Assembly: GCA_963974645.1 (NCBI GenBank)
Contig: CAXBEA010000003.1
Coordinates: 1 to 64,000, forward strand
Length of the DNA stretch: 64,000 nt
Direction: 5' to 3'
Source: Motiliproteus sp963974645
Lineage (GTDB): Bacteria > Pseudomonadota > Gammaproteobacteria > Pseudomonadales > Balneatricaceae
The notes under the pieces are model-generated. The model did no database searches and was not told the origin of the DNA. It saw only the letters and a program-made list of their open reading frames with translations. The position numbers and the translations under genes are program-made. This document shows, piece by piece, positions 16,121-25,331 of this stretch (the stretch's first letter is position 1; each line of letters opens with the position of its first letter).

Positions 16121-16446
16121 AAATGGCCTTATCTAACCTCGACGCAGCGAAGTAATTTACACGAAAATATTTTTCGGCATTCTAGCAATTTATCAAACCA
16201 TTACTACCCTCTATCGCTAAACCTACCGCCTCAACCACTCCAACTCAGATCACAGGTCATATTCAGCGGAACAGTTTTCTTCGATCCAACGCTCTCTGTT
16301 CAGCGACAATCCTTATGAAAGAGAACTATCCGTATTCATCCTGCATTGTCATCAAGCTACGCTTTCGGTAGCTAACGCCAGGCTGTACCATAGCTCCACG
16401 CTCAACCACCTCTTCAAGAGCTAGATATTTTCAGGCGAAGCATACA
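16121..16446. other. purU-xseA divergent intergenic region
   Basis: 326 bases between divergent starts. It must carry promoters for both genes, but I see no strong consensus promoter, operator or RNA structure, and no convincing small gene. Confidence 0.5.
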
Positions 16447-17826
16447 TTGACCTCTCTCAAAACCCCGTCCACCTCCGGCGTCCTCAGCGTTAGCGACCTC
16501 AATCTACAGGCACGATTACTGCTAGAGCAGAGTTTTTCTATCATCCAAGTTGAAGGCGAGATATCCAATTTTTCCAGCCCCAGCTCGGGACACTGGTACT
16601 TCACGCTCAAGGATGATCGTGCTCAGGTACGCTGCGCACTGTTTAGAAATCGCTCTCGGTTTCTAAAATATCGCCCTCAAAATGGCGACAAAGTAGTACT
16701 CAGGGCTAAAGTCAGCCTGTACGAAGGCCGGGGCGAATACCAGCTGATAGGCGAATACCTTGAAGCATCAGGCAGTGGTGACTTACAAGCGGCCTTTGAG
16801 CAGCTAAAACAGAAGCTGCAGCTTGAAGGGCTATTCAATCCAGAACACAAGCGCTCTTTACCTAGGCTACCCAAGCATATCGGGGTTATCACCTCTCCTA
16901 CAGGTGCGGCTATTCAAGATATTCTCAGCGTTCTTAAACGCCGCTTCCCGGCCATTCCGGTGACGCTCTATCCAGCGGCAGTTCAGGGCGACGATGCCCC
17001 GCAGGTACTCATCCAAGCACTGGACCTCGCTAACCGATCAAAAATATGTGATCTGATTATTATTGGCAGAGGGGGCGGCTCTGCCGAAGATCTATCCGCT
17101 TTTAATGACGAAGCACTGGCGCGCGCGGTATTTAACAGTGATATTCCGATCATCAGCGCTGTGGGTCACGAAGTAGATTTCAGCATCTGCGATTTCACTG
17201 CCGACGCACGCGCCCCGACCCCATCGGCAGCTGCTGAGCTGATCAGCCCGGACCGCGAACAGCTGCTACAGCAATTGCAGCACTCTCGAAACCGCTTACA
17301 GCAGGCATTTCAAAGCAGTAGCCGGCAACGCCAGAAGCAGCTGGATGCACTTCGCTCTCGGCTTCGCCATCCCGGTCAGCGGTTACAGGATCAGGCCCAG
17401 CGGCTTGACGCATTAGAGATGCGTTTACGCCACGCAAACCTGCAGCAACTGTTGCGCCAGAAAACCAGGCTGTCTCATTTGCAAAAACGCTTCAATGCCC
17501 AACTTCCCAACCAACAGATTAGCCGGCTTAAGCAGCAGCTTCCTTTACTGCAACGGCGCGCAACTCACGCATTAAAACATCAGTTACAGCTACTGAAACA
17601 GCGCCTTGCCGAACAAGCTCATGCACTGAATACGGTAAGCCCACTGGCTACGCTTGAGCGTGGCTACGCCATCGTCACGACTGAAAGCAACGAACTTCTG
17701 CGCAGTAGCGCGCAGGTTAATCCCGGCGATCTACTTCAAATCCGTCTAGTTCGGGGTTCGATTAAAACCCAGGCTATCGAGATATCTCCTGCTACCGCCT
17801 CTACGTATCCTGAACAAAAACACTAA
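16447..17826 (+). CDS. xseA: exodeoxyribonuclease VII large subunit
   Basis: 459 residues. An N-terminal OB-fold (VEGEISNFSSPSSGHWYFTLKDDRAQVRCALF, about 37-70) comes before the catalytic core, with HIGVITSPTGAAIQDIL, IGRGGGSAEDLSAFNDEALARAV and SAVGHEVDFSICDFTADARAPTPSAAAE. A long Gln/Arg/Leu coiled coil (about 270-400) and a C-terminal ERGYAIV segment follow. With XseB it degrades single-stranded DNA. The small subunit gene is not here. The start is a TTG with AGGCGA eight bases upstream; no in-frame ATG fits. Confidence 0.93.
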   Translation: MTSLKTPSTSGVLSVSDLNLQARLLLEQSFSIIQVEGEISNFSSPSSGHWYFTLKDDRAQVRCALFRNRSRFLKYRPQNGDKVVLRAKVSLYEGRGEYQLIGEYLEASGSGDLQAAFEQLKQKLQLEGLFNPEHKRSLPRLPKHIGVITSPTGAAIQDILSVLKRRFPAIPVTLYPAAVQGDDAPQVLIQALDLANRSKICDLIIIGRGGGSAEDLSAFNDEALARAVFNSDIPIISAVGHEVDFSICDFTADARAPTPSAAAELISPDREQLLQQLQHSRNRLQQAFQSSSRQRQKQLDALRSRLRHPGQRLQDQAQRLDALEMRLRHANLQQLLRQKTRLSHLQKRFNAQLPNQQISRLKQQLPLLQRRATHALKHQLQLLKQRLAEQAHALNTVSPLATLERGYAIVTTESNELLRSSAQVNPGDLLQIRLVRGSIKTQAIEISPATASTYPEQKH

Positions 17827-17839
17827 CAAGGCCACCCTT

Positions 17840-18688
17840 ATGCGCTTCTCCCATCGACTTATCATCCTGTTCTTTATGGCCACCAGCTTCAACGCTGTAG
17901 CGGCCGTAACTGAGCTTCCAGATGCGCTGCCAGTGCCCGGCGGTATCGCCCACGTACTCCTGACTATCGATAGCAGCGAACCGCCCGTTGCTTATTTTGG
18001 CGAACACCGCTTACTAATAAAAAGCACAGTAGGAACCCAATACCAACAACAGGCTCCTTGGTTAGCTCTGGTGGGTATTTCGTTATCAACCCCTACAGGC
18101 AACCAGCAGATTAGCGTTGATAACCGAACATATGAATTTAAAGTAACGCCCAAGAAATATCGCGAGCAGCGACTGGTGATAAAAGACAAACGCAAGGTCA
18201 ACCCCAACAAGCTGGATATGACGCGTATTAATACTGAAAAAAGTAGAATGCTTGGCGCGCTTGCAAGCTGGAGCGAACCTGAATCAACCACCACACGTTT
18301 TCAACGCCCGGTTCCCGGCCCCTTCAGCAGCCCGTTTGGTCTACGTCGCTATTTCAATGATCAGCCGCGGAAACCTCATAGCGGCCTGGATATCGCAGCA
18401 GCCAAAGGCACCGCCATACAGGCACCTGCACCCGGCGTGGTCATGGACACAGGTGACTACTTTTTCAATGGCCGCAATATCATCCTTGACCATGGCCGGG
18501 GGTTAATCACCATGTATTCGCATATGGAGCAAATCGATGTAGCCATCGGCGATCATGTCAGCACAGGCACCGTATTAGGCACTGTAGGCAACAGCGGCAG
18601 AGTTACCGGACCCCATCTGCACTGGACGGTCAGCCTCAACAATGTCCGCGTAGACCCACTGCTTTTTTTAGTACCTGATCAACACTAA
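17840..18688 (+). CDS. M23-family (LytM) peptidoglycan endopeptidase
   Basis: 282-residue secreted protein. It has a signal peptide (about 1-22), a middle domain of about 120 residues with a DNRTYEFKV beta segment, and a C-terminal LytM domain from about residue 157 (PFSSPFGLRRYFN). The zinc ligands are intact: H180-x3-D184 (HSGLD) and H259-x-H261 (HLHW), so an active DD-endopeptidase acting on cell-wall crosslinks is expected. It follows xseA by 13 bases and could be cotranscribed. Confidence 0.9.
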   Translation: MRFSHRLIILFFMATSFNAVAAVTELPDALPVPGGIAHVLLTIDSSEPPVAYFGEHRLLIKSTVGTQYQQQAPWLALVGISLSTPTGNQQISVDNRTYEFKVTPKKYREQRLVIKDKRKVNPNKLDMTRINTEKSRMLGALASWSEPESTTTRFQRPVPGPFSSPFGLRRYFNDQPRKPHSGLDIAAAKGTAIQAPAPGVVMDTGDYFFNGRNIILDHGRGLITMYSHMEQIDVAIGDHVSTGTVLGTVGNSGRVTGPHLHWTVSLNNVRVDPLLFLVPDQH

Positions 18689-18795
18689 ATCATCCAAGGA
18701 TTACGCAACACCGGATCAGTGCAGCCACTGACTCCCTTTCTTGGCCTCGACTGCTATAATGGCCGCTTTTTTAACTCTCAAGAGTAGGTATACAG

Positions 18796-19410
18796 ATGAG
18801 TCAGATCGACAGTGTCGAACAGAAAGTTAGCTATGGTATTGGATTACAGATGGGGTCTCAGCTGCGCGAAAACAGCATTGAGGGTCTTGAGGTAGACCTA
18901 GTGCTTGAGGGCCTTCGGACTGCGTTTTCCGGAGAGTCTGCAAGCGTATCTAACGAAGATCTGCAAGCCGCGTTTAGCGCTCTGAATGAAAGGCGTCAAG
19001 CTGCCGCTGAAGCCAATGCGGGCGCTGCAGAAGCTGAAGGACTCAGTTATCTAGCAGAAAACGCTCTGCGCGAAGCTGTAACAGTTACAGACTCTGGGCT
19101 GCAATACGAAGTTCTTGTCGAAGGCAGCGGTGCCAAGCCCAGCGCTAGCTCAACGGTACGTACCCATTACCATGGAACCTTTATCGACGGCCGCATCTTC
19201 GACAGCTCAGTCGATCGCAACCAACCAGCAGAGTTCCCTGTCGGCGGCGTAATCGCGGGCTGGACTGAAGCATTACAGATGATGGGCGTAGGTTCCAAGT
19301 GGCGCCTGGTGGTCCCATCGAAGCTAGGCTACGGCGCTCAGGGCGCTGGTGGATCTATCCCTCCACACTGCACCCTAGTATTCGAAGTTGAATTACTAGA
19401 CATCCTCTAA
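18796..19410 (+). CDS. fklB: FKBP-type peptidyl-prolyl isomerase (FklB/FKBP22)
   Basis: 204 residues. An N-terminal dimerisation domain of helices (about 1-95, VSYGIGLQMGSQLRENSIEGLEVD) precedes a complete FKBP domain (about 115-204) with VRTHYHGTFIDGRIFDSS, GVIAGWTEALQMM and PSKLGYGAQGAGGSIPPH. No signal peptide is visible, so it is cytosolic like FklB. A TATAAT box at 18755-18760 lies about 35 bases before the ATG, suggesting its own promoter. Confidence 0.9.
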   Translation: MSQIDSVEQKVSYGIGLQMGSQLRENSIEGLEVDLVLEGLRTAFSGESASVSNEDLQAAFSALNERRQAAAEANAGAAEAEGLSYLAENALREAVTVTDSGLQYEVLVEGSGAKPSASSTVRTHYHGTFIDGRIFDSSVDRNQPAEFPVGGVIAGWTEALQMMGVGSKWRLVVPSKLGYGAQGAGGSIPPHCTLVFEVELLDIL

Positions 19411-19434
19411 GAAAAACTGCGGAACTAATCACGC

Positions 19435-20214
19435 ATGCAACTGCACGCAAAATGCTATGGCGATCAGAACAATGCCCCCCTAGTCATTCTGCATGGGCTA
19501 TTTGGTAGCCTGGACAACTGGGCAGGACAATCAAACGTATTGGCCGATCACTACCAGGTCTGGGCGCTTGATCTTCGCAATCATGGCCGTTCTGACTGGG
19601 ATAGCGAAACCTCCTACAGGGCCATGAGCGATGACTTGCTACAGTTCATCGATGACAAGGGGTTTGCCAAGATTCTGCTCCTTGGTCACTCGATGGGCGG
19701 TAAAGTTGCGATGCAGTTTGCACTCGATTATCCGCAGCGGGTAGAAAAACTGATCGTGGTGGATATTGCTCCTGTGCTTTATCCACCCCATCATAATGAC
19801 GTATTTAACGGATTGAACTCGGTAAACCTGAGCATTCTAGGCTCTCGCAGAGATGCCGATTTGCAATTAGCCTCCTTTATCCCCACCTCCTCCGTACGCC
19901 AATTTTTATTGAAAAACCTCTACCGCAACGGCGATGAGTTTGCCTGGCGGATGAATCTTAAGGCGCTCGAGTCTGGTTATGAAAAGATAGCCGCTGCACC
20001 TAGGCCTCTAAGAGCAGATACTTTTTATTCGGGTCCAACCCTGTTTATCAAGGGCGAGCTGTCTGATTACATCCAACCCATTCACCGCGAAGCTATCTCA
20101 GGATTATTCCCGAACGCGGAAGCCCGTATCATGCAGGGTGTTGGTCATTGGCCGCATGCAGAAAAACCCAAAGCGTTTAACACCCTGATTACGCGTTTTT
20201 TAGCCAAAGACTGA
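19435..20214 (+). CDS. alpha/beta-hydrolase, YbfF-type esterase
   Basis: 259-residue alpha/beta hydrolase. It has an oxyanion motif (ILHGLFGSLDNW), a nucleophile elbow LLGHSMGGKVA with S86, a DIAPVLYPPHHNDVFNGL segment typical of YbfF-type esterases, and a C-terminal histidine in GVGHWPHAEKP. YbfF-like enzymes cleave acyl-CoA or short esters in the cytosol; the substrate here is unknown. It follows the FKBP gene by 24 bases. Confidence 0.87.
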   Translation: MQLHAKCYGDQNNAPLVILHGLFGSLDNWAGQSNVLADHYQVWALDLRNHGRSDWDSETSYRAMSDDLLQFIDDKGFAKILLLGHSMGGKVAMQFALDYPQRVEKLIVVDIAPVLYPPHHNDVFNGLNSVNLSILGSRRDADLQLASFIPTSSVRQFLLKNLYRNGDEFAWRMNLKALESGYEKIAAAPRPLRADTFYSGPTLFIKGELSDYIQPIHREAISGLFPNAEARIMQGVGHWPHAEKPKAFNTLITRFLAKD

Positions 20215-20268
20215 GGCAGCCTTAGTGGCGGTTAATCGCAATAGTTGTATAGATTGGTTGGGGCTATT

Positions 20269-21270
20269 TTAGGCTTTAGTATCGACGAGGGTTCCCTGCA
20301 GCAGGCTTCCAGGGTCAACTTGACCTGTTTCAATCAACTGCTGCTGAACCTGTTGAATGCGCAAATTGAGCTCAGCCATCTCTTGGGCAAACTCTAATTG
20401 CTTTTGCTGAATACGTGCTTGGCGTCTCTGCAATTCATCCTGATTCTGCTGAAACCCAGAAACCTTAGGCTCTTGCTGCTCCGCATCCCTTTCCTCTTTT
20501 TTCATTTCTGAAGCTTCGTCGGTTGCCAGCCGCTGTGCATTCGCAGTTTGTTCTGACCGAGCTTGCTCAGAGCTGTTCGGCTCTAGCTGCGAATTACCTT
20601 GGAAGCGACTACTTGCTTCTTCTGACGCTTGCTGCTCATTCCGATTCAGCTCAGCCTGGGCGTCAATTAGCTGCGCTCTCGCCTGTGCCGCGACCCGCAG
20701 GTCTTGCGATGAAGGGTTTGCTGGAGCTAGCGCAGCCTTCAGCACCGTTCGCGCATTTTGAATACTTGTTACAGGATCTCCAGCCCTTGAGGTATCGATA
20801 CTTACCTCGCCCCCGGTGGCGTATAACTGACCATCGGGGCCACGGGTGTAACTGTAACTCGGCGCGCCCGTTAACCCGCCGCCTGCAGCCGCATGCGCTG
20901 CCTCATGATCTCTGACTTCTCGATCAATTTGAGCCAGTCGGTTAACTTGGGTTTGAACCTGCGGTTCCGATTGGGATGATGGTTTGACAGATTGCGCAGA
21001 GGAGGACACTGAAGCAGGGTTAGCTGGGCCAGTTTTTTGCGCTCTGGTTTGGGTTCTGTTGTCGGCCTGAGTTAACTTTTCAGGATTAAGAGGGTCATTA
21101 ACGCGGCTTGTAGATTTTAAACCCGGATCAGAGTTGATCTGTATAGCTGGGGCTTTATTTGAGGAAATTACTGGCGATTGAGAGACAGAACTCTGTCCAG
21201 GCTCCAGGGTTGCAGCCTGTGGTTGCCGCTGAACAGAATTCAACGTTATGTGGTTATTACCAACATTCAT
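20269..21270 (-). CDS. SprA-related putative metalloprotease
   Basis: 333-residue protein of the SprA-related family. The conserved core is IDREVRDHEAAHAAAGGGL (H122-E123-A-A-H126, an HExxH zinc motif) and the following YTRGPDGQLYATGGEVSID. Flanking regions are Ser/Gln/Ala-rich: an unstructured N-terminal 110 residues and a highly charged C-terminus with a coiled coil (about 275-320, QNQDELQRRQARIQQKQLEF). No signal peptide. The family is often called a putative metalloprotease; activity is not established. Confidence 0.8.
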   Translation of the reverse strand: MNVGNNHITLNSVQRQPQAATLEPGQSSVSQSPVISSNKAPAIQINSDPGLKSTSRVNDPLNPEKLTQADNRTQTRAQKTGPANPASVSSSAQSVKPSSQSEPQVQTQVNRLAQIDREVRDHEAAHAAAGGGLTGAPSYSYTRGPDGQLYATGGEVSIDTSRAGDPVTSIQNARTVLKAALAPANPSSQDLRVAAQARAQLIDAQAELNRNEQQASEEASSRFQGNSQLEPNSSEQARSEQTANAQRLATDEASEMKKEERDAEQQEPKVSGFQQNQDELQRRQARIQQKQLEFAQEMAELNLRIQQVQQQLIETGQVDPGSLLQGTLVDTKA

Positions 21271-21360
21271 CCTGAATTCCTCGTCCGAACACCCGGAAGA
21301 GACTATCTACTGAAAAACACTACTAGCCAAACACTCGAACCCTCAAAAACCAAGCTGTCT

Positions 21361-21651
21361 TTAAGCTGTAGTGTCGATATTTAATCCCAGCGAGGTGCCT
21401 AGAGTCTCATCGGCTGCTGTCACTACTTTGGTTTGGATTGCAGCCTCTTGTTTAGGCGCAGTAACCTGATCCAAACTTTGGGCAGCAGGTTGAACCGCTG
21501 CACTGCTTCCGGAACTACCTGTTACCTGAGTGCCATCATCAGGCGACTGCACACCAGCAACCGAGTTTGGTTCTTTACGAGATCCATCTATATTCTGTGA
21601 ACTACCACTAAGAATAATTTGGGCCGAGGCTGAAAAGGATGGAATTTGCAT
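21361..21651 (-). CDS. small Ser/Gln/Ala-rich protein of unknown function
   Basis: 96 residues, low complexity, with a tidy C-terminus (ADETLGTSLGLNIDTTA). The ATG at 21651 has GAGGTG six bases upstream, better than the in-frame ATG nine bases earlier. It lies 90 bases upstream of the SprA-like gene on the same strand, and both share the same Ser/Gln/Ala-rich style. They may form one unit. Not recognised; likely unstructured. Confidence 0.55.
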   Translation of the reverse strand: MQIPSFSASAQIILSGSSQNIDGSRKEPNSVAGVQSPDDGTQVTGSSGSSAAVQPAAQSLDQVTAPKQEAAIQTKVVTAADETLGTSLGLNIDTTA

Positions 21652-21712
21652 GTCGAACACCTCATATATCCACTACAACTGCTCGGAGTATACGCCTTGA
21701 TGCAAGAACAGT

Positions 21713-22408
21713 TCAATTTTTGTCCAACAAATAACCCAAGGATCCTGCAAAAGCATGCGCTGCATCATATATACAACCGCCATCTAGGTACGGAATTTCG
21801 GCCAACAACGGTGCTCTAAGCAAGAATTTAAGCGTATCTAAATTCTCTGGATAACAACTCATTTCCGGATCGATTTTATTAGCCACCCAGCCAGCCAAAG
21901 TAAGCCCATCTGCCGCAATGGCCTCGGCAGTCAGTAACGCGTGATTAAGGCAACCCAGCCGCATACCTACTACCAGAATTACAGGCAACTTGAGCTCTTT
22001 GGCAAGGTCGGCCAGGGTTTCACTTCGATTTAGCGGCACCCGCCAGCCCCCGGCACCTTCTACAAGCACCAGCTCGGCGGGTGTCATAAGCGCGCCCCTG
22101 CAATAACCGGCTAAGCGACTGACGGTTATATTTTTCCCTTCTCGCTGCGCGGCTAGATGTGGCGCAATGGGCTCCTGCAATAACACAGGATTTACCTGAG
22201 CATAGCTAAGCGGGACCGAGCTATGCTGCATCAGCAGCAAGGCATCTTCGTTGCACCTGTCTGTCGTCGATTCGATCACCCCGGCCGCGATAGGCTTAAG
22301 TCCAAAACAACGTGCCCCCGCGTCCTGTGCAGCCTGTAATAGCGCTGCAGCTGCAAACGACTTACCGACATCAGTGTCAGTGCCTGTAATAAAATAACTC
22401 CGTGCCAC
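21713..22408 (-). CDS. bioD: dethiobiotin synthetase
   Basis: 231 residues, normal length. A P-loop GTDTDVGKS (residues 9-17) and VLVEGAGGWRVPLNR define the ATP-dependent carboxylase that closes the ureido ring of dethiobiotin from DAPA. The start is GTG with GAGG five bases upstream. It is the last gene of bioBFHCD, about 100 bases after bioC. Confidence 0.93.
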   Translation of the reverse strand: MARSYFITGTDTDVGKSFAAAALLQAAQDAGARCFGLKPIAAGVIESTTDRCNEDALLLMQHSSVPLSYAQVNPVLLQEPIAPHLAAQREGKNITVSRLAGYCRGALMTPAELVLVEGAGGWRVPLNRSETLADLAKELKLPVILVVGMRLGCLNHALLTAEAIAADGLTLAGWVANKIDPEMSCYPENLDTLKFLLRAPLLAEIPYLDGGCIYDAAHAFAGSLGYLLDKN

Positions 22409-22508
22409 TATCGCCTCACCTGTGTTGCTAAAAATTCGACCTAATCAATAAAACTCAACCCTTCGATCAAACCAAACTCTTCCTTAAACCCCGGCCTACT
22501 CAACACCT

Positions 22509-23318
22509 TTAGAGGCGCCGAAGGCGGTAGTAAAAGACTTGATAGGTAGCGGGTATTTTACCCTGGTCATCCCGGAGCCTCTCATAGGCAGTGCGAAATG
22601 CTTTAACCCGTTGACGACCAGAAAGACTGGTCTGACGGCCAGGATTAAGGTTATGAGCGCCCAAGTCTTTCAGCTCATCTGTCAGCTGTTTGAGCTGGTC
22701 AAACTGCAACACTATCCGTTGCTGCTCAAACACTTCGATCTCAAACAGCGATCCCAGCAGATATTCAAGACGCTGTTGTGATAGGAACTGGTTTACATGC
22801 TGGTACTGATCTACCGCAGCCCAAGCCTGACGTAATTCGTTTAACGTATCCGGACCCAGGGTCGCAATTAATACGCTACCCCCGGGGCGCAGGGTCCGAG
22901 CCAGCTCGGCGAACAGCTGGTCAGGGTTCTGGCACCATTGAATCGCCAGGCTGCTAAATACGCCATCCAGACAGCTCTCTGCCAACGGCAGCTGCTCTGC
23001 ATCAGCACAGAGATAATTAATATCGGGATGCGGACGAGCGCTTCGGGCAAAATCGAGCATCCCTTGCGCCAAGTCTAGAGCGACCACACGAGTACCGGGC
23101 AGCTGGGCCAACGGCAAAGAAAAATACCCAGTCCCTGAACCCAGATCGAGCAGCTGGCCACGCCAATTATCCGGCCTAAGTTGCAGCAATTTCCCACCCA
23201 CTTGGCGCTGCAAGCCAGCAACCGAATCGTAACTTGGCGCGGCCCGACTGAAGGAACCCGCCACGAGCTTTTTATTGATAACCTCATCAGGGGCGGATGC
23301 TAGGGCAGTGTCAGCCAT
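22509..23318 (-). CDS. bioC: malonyl-ACP O-methyltransferase
   Basis: 269-residue SAM-dependent methyltransferase. Motif I LLDLGSGTGYFSLPLA (about residues 56-71) is followed by VVALDLAQGMLDFAR and the BioC-typical SSLAIQWCQNPDQLFAEL. It methylates malonyl-ACP so the pimelate moiety can be built by fatty acid synthesis. It overlaps bioH by 8 bases. Confidence 0.93.
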   Translation of the reverse strand: MADTALASAPDEVINKKLVAGSFSRAAPSYDSVAGLQRQVGGKLLQLRPDNWRGQLLDLGSGTGYFSLPLAQLPGTRVVALDLAQGMLDFARSARPHPDINYLCADAEQLPLAESCLDGVFSSLAIQWCQNPDQLFAELARTLRPGGSVLIATLGPDTLNELRQAWAAVDQYQHVNQFLSQQRLEYLLGSLFEIEVFEQQRIVLQFDQLKQLTDELKDLGAHNLNPGRQTSLSGRQRVKAFRTAYERLRDDQGKIPATYQVFYYRLRRL

Positions 23319-24096
23319 CAGCCAGCTCCCTAACCCAATCGTTGATCACCTGAGTTACCACGGGCTCAGAGTTGATAAAAGGGACATGCCCCGCATCGGC
23401 CAGCAGATGTGCATGATTTCTGAGGAGTTCAGATTGCGAAACGGCGCCCGGAACCAAGGCATCATTATCAGCAAATAAAAATAATCGGGGGACGCTTAAT
23501 TCTGCAAATAACGATCGATAATCATCCGCCAACAGCGCTAAAGATTCAGACAGCCTAGAGGCGCCAGCAACCGACTCGGCGATGATCGGTTTGAGTCTGC
23601 GCAGCAACGCACGAGCATCTGGATCACCCTGCCCTTGCAGCATCGCAAATCGAGTCAGCGTTTTCTGTGGATTCAACGCCAGCGAATCCTGAAAAGAATT
23701 GAAGGTTTCTGCCAGCATCGCCTCGGGCCAGTCCGGCCGTTGTACAAAACAGGGGCTGGTCGAAATCGTGATCAAGCCAGAGACCTTCTCAGAACAGCGC
23801 TGGGCTATCTGCGCAGCAACAAGGCCACCCAGCGACCAGCCAAGCCAGAGCGCCGACGCTGTCAATCTAGGAGTGATCTGTTCCACGATCAGGTCTGCCA
23901 AAGTATCCAGCCGGTAGGGTTGATCACCAGCAAAGCTGCTCTTTCCCAACCCCGGAAGGTCCACAGTAATGACCTGATATTCCCGTTCCAGAACGGGAAG
24001 CCAGCCCTGCCAGATCGCACTCGACATACCCCACCCATGCAGCAAGATCAGCGCTGGTGCATCATGACGGCCCGATTGCTGGATATATAGGCTCAT
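23311..24096 (-). CDS. bioH: pimeloyl-ACP methyl ester esterase
   Basis: 261-residue alpha/beta hydrolase with LILLHGWGMSSAIWQGWLP, nucleophile S88 in LGWSLGGLVA, aspartate in LFLFADNDALVP and histidine in AGHVPFINSEP. It removes the methyl group from pimeloyl-ACP methyl ester, ending the BioC-started cycle. The ATGA overlap with bioF shows translational coupling. Confidence 0.93.
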   Translation of the reverse strand: MSLYIQQSGRHDAPALILLHGWGMSSAIWQGWLPVLEREYQVITVDLPGLGKSSFAGDQPYRLDTLADLIVEQITPRLTASALWLGWSLGGLVAAQIAQRCSEKVSGLITISTSPCFVQRPDWPEAMLAETFNSFQDSLALNPQKTLTRFAMLQGQGDPDARALLRRLKPIIAESVAGASRLSESLALLADDYRSLFAELSVPRLFLFADNDALVPGAVSQSELLRNHAHLLADAGHVPFINSEPVVTQVINDWVRELADG

Positions 24097-25331
24097 CGAG
24101 CGGGATCTCCAAGCCCTTCAGCAGCTAATTCTGCATCAACCCCAGCATTCATAACTGGGTGCATCCCGACATCGCTGATAGCTTCTGCCAGCGCCAGCAA
24201 CAATCGATCCACTTGCTGATGGCTGTGCGCGGCACTCAGCGTCACCCGCAACCGAGCGCTGCCATCAGCAACGGTTGGGGGACGAATAGCGGTGACAAAA
24301 ATACCCCGCCGCTCCAACGCGGCGCTCAGTGCTAGCGCCTTGGCAGAACTGCCCACTTTGATCGGCTGAATCGGGGTTTGCGAATCCATCAATTCCAAAC
24401 CGAGTTGTAGCGCGCCCTGACGAAACCGCTGAATCAGTTGCGCTAGGTGCTCACGAAGGTGTTGACCCTGTTGAATCAATCGCAGCGAGACCAGAGTCGC
24501 AGCGGCGACTGCCGGTGGCATCGCGGTGGTGTAAATATAACTGCGAGCGAATTGTATCAAGGTCTCGATCAGCTCCTCAGAACCTGCAACAAAGGCTCCC
24601 GAGGTTCCAAAGCCTTTACCCAGGGTTCCCATAAGTACAGGAACTTGCTCCAGGCTCAAGCCTAGATGTTCGATGCAACCCGCACCTGTAGAACCCAGAC
24701 AGCCAAAACCATGAGCATCGTCGACCATTAGCCAGCCACCTTGCTGTTGGGTGACTACACTGAGTTCTCGCAAGGGTGCCAGATCGCCATCCATGCTGAA
24801 CACACCGTCGGTCACGACCAGCTTGCGTCTAGCCTCGGTCCGCTGCATTTTTTTTCCCAGACTCTCAGGATCATTGTGCAGATAGCGCTGGAAGCGCGCA
24901 CCGCTAAGCAAGCCGGCATCGAGCAAGGAAGCATGGTTTAAGCGATCCTGAAACACCGCATCGCCTCGAGTAAGCAACGCGTTAACGGCACCCAAATTGG
25001 CCATATAGCCGGTCGAAAACAGCAGCGCTCGAGGTCTGCCGGTAAACTCAGCCAACGCCTCTTCGAGCTGGTGGTGATGCTGACTATGGCCGTTAACCAG
25101 ATGCGAGGCACCGCTGCCAACGCCAAAGTCATTGGCGGCATCGCGAAAGGCCTGAATAACCTCGGGATGATTCGCTAACCCGAGATAATCATTGCTGCAG
25201 AAGGCCAGATACGACTTTCCTTCGACGGTGACTTCGGGTGCCTGGGCAGACTCCAACACCCGACGATAGCGGTACAGATCATCGCTTTTACGCTGTTTGA
25301 GTGCAGAGGCTAAGCCTTCGAAGCCGCTCAT
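24093..25331 (-). CDS. bioF: 8-amino-7-oxononanoate synthase
   Basis: 412-residue PLP enzyme of the alpha-oxoamine synthase family. It has LAFCSNDYLGLANHPEV, GSGASHLVNGHSQHHHQLE, VDDAHGFGCLGSTGAG, and the PLP lysine in MGTLGKGFGTSGAF. It condenses pimeloyl-ACP with alanine. Its ATG overlaps the bioB stop by one base. Confidence 0.94.
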   Translation of the reverse strand: MSGFEGLASALKQRKSDDLYRYRRVLESAQAPEVTVEGKSYLAFCSNDYLGLANHPEVIQAFRDAANDFGVGSGASHLVNGHSQHHHQLEEALAEFTGRPRALLFSTGYMANLGAVNALLTRGDAVFQDRLNHASLLDAGLLSGARFQRYLHNDPESLGKKMQRTEARRKLVVTDGVFSMDGDLAPLRELSVVTQQQGGWLMVDDAHGFGCLGSTGAGCIEHLGLSLEQVPVLMGTLGKGFGTSGAFVAGSEELIETLIQFARSYIYTTAMPPAVAAATLVSLRLIQQGQHLREHLAQLIQRFRQGALQLGLELMDSQTPIQPIKVGSSAKALALSAALERRGIFVTAIRPPTVADGSARLRVTLSAAHSHQQVDRLLLALAEAISDVGMHPVMNAGVDAELAAEGLGDPAR

